Source: Angelakisella sp. (GTDB taxonomy: Bacteria; Bacillota; Clostridia; Oscillospirales; Ruminococcaceae). Taken from it: a stretch of DNA of 8,072 nt. The notes under the pieces are model-generated. The model was not told the DNA's origin and did not search any database. It saw only the letters and a program-made list of their open reading frames with translations. The stretch's first letter is position 1; each line of letters begins with the position of its first letter. Of the stretch, positions 1-6,601 are shown piece after piece. The stretch covers positions 1-8,072 of the forward strand of contig JAAWGY010000095.1 in NCBI GenBank assembly GCA_022795575.1, written 5' to 3'. Made by a program: the position numbers and the translations under genes.

Positions 1-3
1 AGG

Positions 4-101
4 AGCTTTTTCAGCTGCCGAAGCCCCAAAAACGCAGGAAGCCTTGATGGCTTTCAAGTTTTTGGGACAAAGGCAGCTGGGAAAGCTGCCGTCCAGATGA
101 G
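4..101 (+). repeat. Long imperfect hairpin element, left copy (structured repeat)
   Basis: Bases 4-87 fold into one long hairpin. The outer stem pairs 4-19 with 72-87 (16 pairs, two of them G-U). A 5x5 internal loop follows. The middle stem pairs 25-33 with 58-66 (9 pairs), then comes a 3x2 internal loop. The inner stem pairs 37-43 with 49-55 (7 pairs, one G-U) around the loop TTGAT. All three non-Watson-Crick positions are G-U when read on the + strand but would be A-C on the other strand, which points to + sense RNA. Bases 28-101 align without gaps to the right edge of the window in inverted orientation. The element lies just 3' of cwlD and reads against it. The family is not recognised; it could be a dispersed REP/MITE-like repeat, a small structured RNA, or the decayed end of a mobile element. 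Seen: pairing and homology. Inferred: function at RNA level. Confidence 0.7.
72..90 (-). terminator. Short hairpin downstream of cwlD, possible weak terminator
   Basis: GGCAGCT at 72-78 pairs with AGCTGCC at 84-90 around a five-base loop. On the minus strand it is followed only by TTTGT. It lies about 95 bases beyond the cwlD stop and competes with the outer stem of the large hairpin at 4-87. It could help end the cwlD transcript, but the T tract is poor. No better terminator is visible between the cwlD stop and the window edge. Confidence 0.2.
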
Positions 102-182
102 TGTCGACAATTTTGATGGTTGCTATAGGCCGTTGGAAAAATACCCGTTCAGGCGGCGTGCAGGGAGATCTTGAATAGGCTC

Positions 183-941
183 TCAGGAGGCCATCGGCCC
201 GTCGGGGGCCTCCTCTGCAAAGCTGCCGTCGTAAAACTGGAGGAGGGAGCAGCAGATGGCAAAGGCCACCTGATCCTGGTAGTCCTCGGTTTTCAGCAGG
301 GCGGCCTCCTCCGGGTTGGACAGAAAGCCGCACTCCACCAGGACGGCAGGGGTAACGGTATTATTATACAACAAAAACAGGGAGCTGTCAGCCTTTTTGA
401 TCTGCCTGGTGTTCTCCGGCTGGAGGAGGCCCCGGAAGTTATCCTGGATGGTTTGGGCCAGCAGCTCGCTCCCCTGGGACTTGGCGGCGTAAAAAACCTG
501 GGCCCCCTTGATCCGGGACTGGGGGAATTTGTTCAGGTGGATGCTCACCACCACCGCGGTGGGGTCCTGGGTCATCAGTTTCAGCCGGTTTTTCAGGTCG
601 GAGTTCTTCTGGGCCCGGACGGTGTTCTTGCCCGGGTCGTGGATGGAGATATCCTCGTCCCGGGTCATCCGCACCTCAAAGCCAAAGAGGGTGCAAAACT
701 CCCGCACCTTGCGGGCGATGGCCAGGTTTACCTCTTTTTCCACAATGCCGTTGCCCTCCGCCCCGCCGTCCACCCCGCCGTGGCCGGGGTCCAGGATCAC
801 CACCGGCCGGGTGGTGGTGGGCAGCCCCACCGCCCGGCTCTCCAGGGTGCGCCCCAGGGAATCCAGAGCAAACCAAACCGCTCCGGTCAGCACCACCCCG
901 CCCAGCACCATTGCGCAAAGCTTCTTCTGCCGCTGCTTCAT
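183..941 (-). CDS. cwlD: N-acetylmuramoyl-L-alanine amidase, CwlD type (Amidase_3)
   Basis: This is a 252-residue zinc amidase that cuts the bond between N-acetylmuramic acid and the stem peptide. CwlD proteins do this during spore cortex synthesis, preparing muramic-delta-lactam, the mark read by germination lytic enzymes. A basic N terminus and hydrophobic stretch at residues ~9-27 form a signal anchor, so the enzyme acts outside the membrane. The Amidase_3 domain spans ~47-238. DPGHGGVDGG at 51-60 supplies H54, E68 lies in IVEKEVNLAIA, SIHLN supplies H135, and VECGFLSN supplies E203. These match the expected zinc ligands and catalytic glutamate. Length is close to Bacillus subtilis CwlD. 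The ATG follows TAGGGGG at about eight bases. The gene starts 75 bases after the interrupted gene at 1017-1967 with no terminator between, so they may share a transcript. No clear sigma-A promoter is seen; sporulation sigma control is expected from the family but not shown. Other amidases of the same fold are the main alternative. Confidence 0.88.
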   Translation of the reverse strand: MKQRQKKLCAMVLGGVVLTGAVWFALDSLGRTLESRAVGLPTTTRPVVILDPGHGGVDGGAEGNGIVEKEVNLAIARKVREFCTLFGFEVRMTRDEDISIHDPGKNTVRAQKNSDLKNRLKLMTQDPTAVVVSIHLNKFPQSRIKGAQVFYAAKSQGSELLAQTIQDNFRGLLQPENTRQIKKADSSLFLLYNNTVTPAVLVECGFLSNPEEAALLKTEDYQDQVAFAICCSLLQFYDGSFAEEAPDGPMAS

Positions 942-1016
942 ACCATCATCCCCCTATGGCAACTCTTATGACGGGGACAAGGGGGATTATGATACTTTTT
1001 TGGGTCCGGCAGGCTC

Positions 1017-1967
1017 TTATATCCGGAGAATCCGCCGGTAGCAGAAATAGTCCTTGGATAACCGCAGCTTCCGCTCCGCCATGGGGTAGCGGTAAAAGGC
1101 GGTGTAGCAGGGCAGGACATAGATGGCCCCGTCGCCGCCGCAGAGGGAGCCGCCGCCGTCTCCCCCCTTGGTATAGGCCAGGTCGTCGATAATCTCGTTT
1201 TTGTAGGAGTCGTAGGCGATGAAGATCCCCCAGCCGTTGGGCCGCTCCAGGATGGCCTTCTTCCCCTCTCCGCCGGCAGCGCCCACGGCGTAGATCTCCT
1301 CTGTAACCCCCTCCAGGGTATCCCCCCAGCGGAACAGCGTCCGGGCGCCGCAGTTGCAGAGGTATTCCCACTCGTCCTCGGTGGCCAGGGTAAAGGGTCC
1401 CTCCTTCAGCAGGCGGACGGCCTGCTCCAGACTGGGGGCGTCCTCCTTCAGGTACCAGCTGTCCACCTCCACCACCATGTCGCCGATATCGGCGGTGCGC
1501 AGCGGCGACAGCCGCCGGGAGAGCTCCTGGTTCCATTTTGCCAGGAAATCCTCCCAGCTGCTGTAGCCGCCCTCTGTTATGGCCTCCTGCTGCCCCTCTA
1601 ATTCCTCCGCCATCTCGGCGCGCAGCTTGTCCGCCTTTGCCGGGTCCCCTGCCTCCTCCGCTTCGGCAATCTGGTCCCGGTAGTCCTCCCGGAGCTCCTC
1701 CAGCTGTCCCTGGTAGTACTGGTGGCCGAGGGTAAATTCCCTTTGCAACCCCGCCAGCACCCCGTCGCCCAAGGGGCATTTTTCGGTATCCCACCCCAGG
1801 GTGACGTTCTTTTAGCCGGGGACAAAAACAAACTGGGAGTCCTCATATTCCAGAAGCCACGTCTCCCTCTCCTCCCCGTTGGCATTGGTCCGGATGGGCT
1901 TTACAAACCGGAAGCCCATCCCCAGGGCCTCGATGCGGGAGCGGATGCTCTCCAACGACTGCGCCAT
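1017..1967 (-). pseudogene. Formylglycine-generating-enzyme-like protein, interrupted by an in-frame TAA
   Basis: One reading frame runs from an ATG at 1967 to the TAA at 1017-1019, broken only by a TAA at 1812-1814 (codon 52). The start has AAGGAGG ten bases upstream. Both sides of the stop read as one FGE-sulfatase-type protein of ~316 codons. FVFVPG lies just before the stop and NVTLGWD just after, matching the family's beta-strand near the start; SSWEDF is at ~136-141, LATEDEWEYLCNCGA at ~194-208 and RWGD at ~213-216. A GGGSLCGG stretch and PCYTAFYR near the C terminus resemble the family's GGSW...R-YR ending. A charged, probably helical insert at ~86-128 is rich in Glu, Lys and Arg. True formylglycine synthesis is not implied; many such folds are non-catalytic. 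Downstream restart is unlikely: the first start-like codon is a TTG at 1772 without a ribosome site. It may be a nonsense mutant, a sequencing error or, less likely, a readthrough gene. Confidence 0.72.
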
Positions 1968-1992
1968 AACGATTCCCCCTCCTTCTGCTACC

Positions 1993-2021
1993 ATGATAGC
2001 ACAGTTTCCGGCCCCGTTCAA
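1993..2021 (-). promoter_or_regulatory. Sigma-A-type promoter for the FGE-like gene
   Basis: On the minus strand TTGAAC (2016-2021) and TATCAT (1993-1998) are separated by 17 bases. Initiation would fall near 1986, just ahead of the AAGGAGG ribosome site and the ATG at 1967, giving a very short leader. The -35 box coincides with the left arm of the dyad at 2016-2043. Confidence 0.6.
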
Positions 2022-2043
2022 GCCGCGGTTACGGGGCTTGAAC
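2011..2043. promoter_or_regulatory. Overlapping inverted repeats between divergent promoters, possible operator
   Basis: GTTCAAGCC (2016-2024) and GGCTTGAAC (2035-2043) form a perfect 9-bp dyad with a ten-base centre. A second, overlapping dyad pairs GCCCCGT (2011-2017) with ACGGGGC (2031-2037). The pair covers the -35 box of the minus-strand promoter and ends 15 bases before the -35 box of the plus-strand promoter. A regulator bound here could act on both genes. No terminator role is likely, since no gene reads into it and no T tract follows. Function is inferred from position only. Confidence 0.4.
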
Positions 2044-2057
2044 AGCCCTGGCCGGAT

Positions 2058-2087
2058 TTGACATCCTCCCTTTACCGATGCTATAAT
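2058..2087 (+). promoter_or_regulatory. Consensus sigma-A promoter for the 196-residue protein gene
   Basis: TTGACA at 2058-2063 and TATAAT at 2082-2087 match the housekeeping consensus at all twelve positions, with an 18-base spacer. Initiation near 2094 would leave a leader of under 20 bases that begins almost at the ribosome site AAAGGAGG. A perfect match of this kind suggests strong expression, or a promoter meant to be held down by a repressor. Confidence 0.85.
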
Positions 2088-2111
2088 CGAGAAAAAGGAG
2101 GTCTTTCCGCC

Positions 2112-2702
2112 ATGGATTTTTTGAAGCTCTTCCGGAAGAAAAAAGAGGGGGCCCGCCCTTGCCGAATCGTCTTTGAAAAAGAAAATACCGAAAACACCTA
2201 CATCACCTTGGAGGACGGGATGAAGCCCCGGATAGACCGGGATGACTGCCTCACCGACCAGGAGTACCAGGCACTGACCGCCCGGTGGGAGGAGATGCTG
2301 GCCCTGGCCGAGGAGATCCTCTGGCGCAACTACCTAAATCCCGACAGCGACGACCTCCTTTCCGAGGAGGACTCCTTCCCCGATATCCGGTACCTCACCG
2401 GCAACTATTATGTGGGAGATGTCTCCTATGGCTGTAGCTACCGGGACCGGGACGGCCGGGCCTACCACATCAAGGAGGGCCGGCTGCGGCACAAGCACCA
2501 CAACGGCAAGGAGTGGCTGGAGGAATGGCAGGAGCTGGACAGCCCGGAGATCACCCGGCGCTGTCGGATCCTGCTGAGCCTGAGCCTCACCGGCAACGAG
2601 AACGGCACCGAGGAGGACTACATGGGTCTGGACCTCATCGCCGAGTTGGACACCCCGGACAGCCCCATAGAATTTGAGATCCTTTCCCACGACGTCATAT
2701 AG
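2112..2702 (+). CDS. Hypothetical acidic cytoplasmic protein, 196 residues
   Basis: I do not recognise this protein. The start ATG at 2112 is set by AAAGGAGG eight to ten bases upstream and by the consensus promoter just before it; the frame is open further upstream, but that part has no start signal of its own. The N terminus (residues 1-12, FLKLFRKKKE) is a short basic amphipathic stretch that might touch the membrane or nucleic acid. The rest is strongly acidic, with a helical section rich in Glu and Leu at ~48-75 and an aromatic, glycine-containing section at ~92-120 (GNYYVGDVSYGCSYRDRDG). HKHHNGKEWLEEW follows at ~127-139. There is no signal peptide, membrane span or clear catalytic motif. 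It is divergent from the FGE-like gene and convergent with the M56 gene, and has its own promoter and terminator, so it forms a single-gene unit. A soluble accessory or regulatory protein is possible, but no function can be given. Confidence 0.8.
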   Translation: MDFLKLFRKKKEGARPCRIVFEKENTENTYITLEDGMKPRIDRDDCLTDQEYQALTARWEEMLALAEEILWRNYLNPDSDDLLSEEDSFPDIRYLTGNYYVGDVSYGCSYRDRDGRAYHIKEGRLRHKHHNGKEWLEEWQELDSPEITRRCRILLSLSLTGNENGTEEDYMGLDLIAELDTPDSPIEFEILSHDVI

Positions 2703-2708
2703 CCGGAA

Positions 2709-2751
2709 CGGCGCGGCCTTCCCTTGCTTGGGTTGGCCGCGCCGCTTTTTT
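2709..2751 (+). terminator. Strong intrinsic terminator of the 196-residue protein gene
   Basis: CGGCGCGGCC (2709-2718) pairs perfectly with GGCCGCGCCG (2735-2744); CCC at 2721-2723 and GGG at 2730-2732 can extend the stem inside. Six T residues follow at 2746-2751. It begins six bases after the TAG stop. On the minus strand no T tract follows, so it is a poor terminator for the convergent M56 gene ending at 2759. Confidence 0.92.
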
Positions 2752-2758
2752 GTGGGTG

Positions 2759-5700
2759 TCATGTGTCCGGGTTGACGCCGGGGGGCAGTGGAGGACGGTA
2801 GGCCATTACGCCATAGTCCACCAGCTGGGCGGGGATGTCCATCTCGGCCATCAGCCGGGAGACCGCCTCCGGCATCCCCTGCCGGGCAGCCTCTTCGGTG
2901 GCCTCCTCCGAGTCGTAGCTGAGGTAGACTATGGCGGTACCGTAGGACTCCCCGGCGTCGCAGGAGGCTCCGGGGCCAAAGTCCAGCTCCGTTACCGCCT
3001 GGGCAAACTCCGCCAGCCGGGCCCGGGAGCAGAGGCCGTCGGTCTTTTGCAGCACGTTCCACCGGGTGCCGGTCCAGCCCTCCAGAAAACGGTCCACCGC
3101 CGCCTCGTCGGTGACGGCAATCTTTAGGATGACAGACTCCCCCTCCCACCAAGCCTCGATGTGGTTGTAGGTATCCATGGGCAGCGCCTCGTACAGCTCG
3201 TCTACAAGGGCGCTGCACCTTTGTATGGTCTCCTCGCTGGTGGGGTTGGGGTCCGGGTCGGTATCGGGGTTCCAGTTGGCGTAGTCGGCGGAAACGTCCA
3301 GCCGGTAGATGTCCGCCACCGGGTAGGCCGCGGCGAAGTCCTCCACCGCCTCGCTCTCCGCTATCAGCTGGACCAACACCGCGTCGTACCGGCTGGCCAC
3401 CTGGTAGTAGTCAATCTCCGGGTTTTGCCGTAAAAAGGCCCGCATCGCCTCCTCCGCCTCCCCAAGCTGTGCCGCCGAAAAGGAAACCTGTTGGTACTCC
3501 ACCGGGGCGGGGGTGCCGGGATAGTTGGCCAGCAGCGCCTCCACCGGGGCGGCGTCCGGCACGGCGGCCCATACCACCGGCCACTGTCCGTTGACGCTGT
3601 CCCGCTGGCGGCGGATCAGGCTGTACTGCCCCTGGGTAAGGTGGTCCAGCAGATAGGCACAAAGGGCATCCGCAGGGGCGGTGTCGTTGACCGGCTCCCG
3701 GTTCAGGTAGCTTTCCAGCCGGAAGGCGGCCAGGGGGTCCGCCGGGGGTGTGCTGCTGCCGGAGCCGCTGCCCTCCCCGGGCCCGGCGGGACTGGCGGCG
3801 TCAAGGGACAGGGAGATCCGGGTGGCTTTCCAGACCGTCCCCTCCTGCCCCATGGTGATAATCCCCTTGGCGGTGGCGGCGGTCTCCCCCGCCGCTGTCT
3901 TTATCACCGCCGTAAAGTCGTAGACCTCTGCCTCGCCGGTGCGCCTTGTGATGGTCCCCTCCCCCACGGAGACATCGGAGCCGGCGCTTTGGACAAGCTG
4001 GATAACCCGGTTCAGGGTGCGGTTGGCCACAAGGGTATCGATGCAGCCGCCGGTCATGGCGCCGCCAAACCGCCGGGTGTGGTAGTCCAGAATGTCGCTG
4101 CCGTATTCCCCGCCGGAGGCCGGCGCACCCTCCATGGCCCGGAGCAGCGCCGCGTCGTAGTCCTCCGCCTGCTGCACCGTGCAGGAGAGCAGCTGTGTCA
4201 GGGCCTGCTCCGCCCGCTGCGCCGGGCCGTCGCTCCCCTGCTGTGTCTGGATGGGGGCAAGCCCCTGTCCCGCTCCCCCGGTGCCCAGCTCGGCGATATA
4301 GTACATTTTGCCCTGGATCTGCCGGAAGCGGAATTCCTGGTAGTTTTCGGTCCAGTGCCAGCCGGTGAAGCCCTGGCCGGGGGCGCCGTTGCCGTTGGCC
4401 GAGATCCAGCGGCTGGCCTCGGTGGTGTCGTAATCCCACCGGAGGGAGACGGCAAATTCCGCCAGCGTCCCCGCCATGGGGGTGATCTCCCCCAGGGTAA
4501 AGCGCAGGATCCGCAGCTCCTCCGGGATATCCTCCCGGACAAAGGCGCCAAAGTACCCCTCGATGCCCACCCGGGCGATCTCCTCCATCCCGCCCTCGGC
4601 GTAGAAGGAGAGGGTTTCGTTGACGATGCCCTCGGTGGCGGCGTCCAGGTAGAGGTCCCGTATCTGGCGGTAGGCGTCCTCGGTGAGCTCCACCCGGTAG
4701 TTGGTCAGCTGCTCGGCGTAGTAGCGCCCCTGGTCCTGGTAGAGATAGTAGGCGTTGCCGGGGTCCCGTATCTCTATCCGCAGGTAGCTGTCGGTGGGCG
4801 CTGCCTTCTCCAGGGGGTTCAGGGGCACATCGGCGCCCCCCAGGATCAGCTCCGCCAGTTTGGTGGCGGTTTCCCCCCGGTAGCTGGTAAATTTCCGCAG
4901 CCGCTTCCCCGCCACCGTTTCCTCAAAGCCGGTGTAATAGCCGTTGGTTTCATCGGGCGTTTCCCGCCGGGAGACGGTTTGGTAGATGCCCCGGATTTCC
5001 TGGTAGGTTTCCTGTGTCAGCTCCAGCCGGTAATCCTCCGGCCGCTCCACATAATAGCGCCCGCCCGTTTCGTAGAGATAGTAGCCGGTGCCGGGGTTGC
5101 CCATGCTGATAAAAAGATAGCTTCCGGCGGGGGGCGTCCCCCCGGGCTTTTCCTCCAAAAGGGTGCCGTCCAGCAGCAGGGAGGCCAGCCGGGAGCCGAT
5201 CAAGGGCTCCTTGGTCAGGACATACCGCTGCTCCTTCCGGTCCAGGACCTCCTGGAAGCTGACGTAGTATTCCCCGGCATCATCGGGGGCGGTGAGAAAG
5301 GTGGTCTCCTCCACCGCCCGGTAGAGGTCTGCCGGGTCCTTCAGCGGGTACGCCCGGGAGCTGCTGTCGCCGGTCTCCTCCCAAACCGCGCCGGGGGTAA
5401 AGCAGAGGGAAAACTCCCTTACGCTGCCGGCATCCGGCTGTAAAAAGGTGACGCGCAGCTCCCAGTCCTCCCCCGGATTCCCGGCGGGGACCGGCCTTCT
5501 GCCCACCGCAAGGCCGGCGATGACCTCCCTTAGCCGCGCCACCTGCTCCGGATTGGTAAGGAGGACCGCTCCGGCGTCCCGGCGCTCCACCCGGACGCTC
5601 TCCCCCTGGATGGCGTCGTGGTGGGGGATCCCCCCCTGCCGGGAGAGGGGAAGCCAGTCCTCCGCCGGGTCGGTGAGCAGGCAGAAGGCCAGCGCCAGCC

Positions 5701-6601
5701 CAAGGACAAGGGCCAGCAGCAGCACCCATACGGCGGGCTTTTGGTACCGCAGCACGTTTTGGATGCGGCTTTTTACGTCGTTTTCCCCAAAGGCCAGGGG
5801 GGTCATCAGGCCGTTCTGCCGGGCGGAAAGGGTCAGCAGCGAGGCGGAGTAGCCCTTGCGGATACCGGTGCCCAGCTTTGCCATAACCCGCTCGTCGCAG
5901 GACATCTCCATGTCCCGGCACATGAGCAGATAGGACACCCACAGAACGGGGTTGAACCAGTGGACGCAGAGCAGCAGCATCGCCAGGGGTTTCACCAGAT
6001 GGTCCAGCCGGCGGATGTGTGTTTCCTCGTGGCAGAGGATGTACCGCTGCTCCTCCTCCCCCAGCCCCAGGGGCAGGTAGACGCGGGGCCGCAGAAAGCC
6101 CAGCACAAAGGCGGTGGGGATGCGGTCGCTCTCCCACACCCGCCCCTCCAGCCAGGTGGCCTCCCGGAGCCTGCGGCAGAAGCGGAGGTAGGAAAGGACA
6201 CAATAAACCGCCAGCAGTGCAGCCACCAGCAGCCAGACGGCGGCGCCTATCTCCAGCCAGCGCTGGACCGGGGTGGCGCTCGCCTGGGGGGCCGCCGGGG
6301 GCAGGCTCTGGTTCACCGCCTGGTCAAGGACGGCAAAGCCGCTTTCGATCCTTGGCTGGGGGAGGTGGACAATCTCCTGGGGAATGGTCTGTGGCCGGGG
6401 CATCAGGCTGGCGGGGCTGGGGAAGGAGAAGGGCAGCACCAGCCGGAGCAGCACCACACACCACAAGCCGTAGGAGAATACCCTGGGGGCCCGGCGGAGC
6501 AGCAGCCGTCCCCCCATCACCAGCAGGGCCGCCCAGGAGGCCGCCAAGCTCATGTTCAGCACCTGGATAAAGAGACCAACCAGGTCAAACCGTTCCATCA
6601 T
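2759..6601 (-). CDS. M56 (BlaR1/MecR1-type) membrane metalloprotease with giant extracellular sensor
   Basis: This 1280-residue protein is the signal-transducing protease partner of the repressor encoded just upstream. Membrane spans are visible at ~8-35, 43-60, 117-138, 204-226 and 290-309. The zinc motif HEETH is at 191-195, and EMSCDE at 232-237 places a glutamate 41 residues after the first His, the spacing I recall for BlaR1. MTPLAFGENDVKSRIQNVL at 266-284 is a typical M56 segment. Residues ~310-1280 lie outside the cell. They comprise a beta-rich section (~330-437), two related ~95-residue repeats (445-540 and 555-651), further unrecognised sections (~660-772 and ~796-933), a Gly/Ser/Pro linker (~934-956) and two more sections (~957-1108 and ~1122-1280) split by a Pro/Asp linker. 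BlaR1 has about 600 residues and ends in a penicillin-binding domain; no SxxK/KTG set is seen here, so the ligand is unknown. The start ATG overlaps the repressor stop (ATGA) and follows GAGGAGG at seven bases, implying coupled translation. Confidence 0.93.
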   Translation of the reverse strand: MMERFDLVGLFIQVLNMSLAASWAALLVMGGRLLLRRAPRVFSYGLWCVVLLRLVLPFSFPSPASLMPRPQTIPQEIVHLPQPRIESGFAVLDQAVNQSLPPAAPQASATPVQRWLEIGAAVWLLVAALLAVYCVLSYLRFCRRLREATWLEGRVWESDRIPTAFVLGFLRPRVYLPLGLGEEEQRYILCHEETHIRRLDHLVKPLAMLLLCVHWFNPVLWVSYLLMCRDMEMSCDERVMAKLGTGIRKGYSASLLTLSARQNGLMTPLAFGENDVKSRIQNVLRYQKPAVWVLLLALVLGLALAFCLLTDPAEDWLPLSRQGGIPHHDAIQGESVRVERRDAGAVLLTNPEQVARLREVIAGLAVGRRPVPAGNPGEDWELRVTFLQPDAGSVREFSLCFTPGAVWEETGDSSSRAYPLKDPADLYRAVEETTFLTAPDDAGEYYVSFQEVLDRKEQRYVLTKEPLIGSRLASLLLDGTLLEEKPGGTPPAGSYLFISMGNPGTGYYLYETGGRYYVERPEDYRLELTQETYQEIRGIYQTVSRRETPDETNGYYTGFEETVAGKRLRKFTSYRGETATKLAELILGGADVPLNPLEKAAPTDSYLRIEIRDPGNAYYLYQDQGRYYAEQLTNYRVELTEDAYRQIRDLYLDAATEGIVNETLSFYAEGGMEEIARVGIEGYFGAFVREDIPEELRILRFTLGEITPMAGTLAEFAVSLRWDYDTTEASRWISANGNGAPGQGFTGWHWTENYQEFRFRQIQGKMYYIAELGTGGAGQGLAPIQTQQGSDGPAQRAEQALTQLLSCTVQQAEDYDAALLRAMEGAPASGGEYGSDILDYHTRRFGGAMTGGCIDTLVANRTLNRVIQLVQSAGSDVSVGEGTITRRTGEAEVYDFTAVIKTAAGETAATAKGIITMGQEGTVWKATRISLSLDAASPAGPGEGSGSGSSTPPADPLAAFRLESYLNREPVNDTAPADALCAYLLDHLTQGQYSLIRRQRDSVNGQWPVVWAAVPDAAPVEALLANYPGTPAPVEYQQVSFSAAQLGEAEEAMRAFLRQNPEIDYYQVASRYDAVLVQLIAESEAVEDFAAAYPVADIYRLDVSADYANWNPDTDPDPNPTSEETIQRCSALVDELYEALPMDTYNHIEAWWEGESVILKIAVTDEAAVDRFLEGWTGTRWNVLQKTDGLCSRARLAEFAQAVTELDFGPGASCDAGESYGTAIVYLSYDSEEATEEAARQGMPEAVSRLMAEMDIPAQLVDYGVMAYRPPLPPGVNPDT

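Noticed and set aside
4..87. Integron attC site.
   Set aside because: It is an imperfect hairpin of fitting length, but the terminal GTTRRRY / RYYYAAC core sites are absent and no integrase or gene-cassette array is seen.
185..214. Eight-base inverted repeat AGGAGGCC / GGCCTCCT at the cwlD 3' end as a terminator.
   Set aside because: It lies within the last codons of cwlD and has no T tract on either strand; it is probably a consequence of GC-rich codons.
171..971. Plus-strand open frame opposite cwlD.
   Set aside because: The minus strand carries the full set of amidase catalytic motifs; the plus frame has no recognisable features.
1017..1772. Independent gene starting at the TTG at 1772.
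   Set aside because: There is no ribosome site, and the same frame upstream carries the natural N terminus. It is better treated as the 3' part of one interrupted gene.
2759..4000. Penicillin-binding or beta-lactamase-like sensor domain in the M56 C terminus.
   Set aside because: No SxxK, SxN or KTG set could be found in order and at family spacing.
3491..5443. Long plus-strand open frame of 650 codons opposite the M56 gene.
   Set aside because: It is antisense to a protein with clear M56 motifs, rich in Gly, Pro, Val and Arg as expected of a GC-rich shadow frame, and has no ribosome site or domain.
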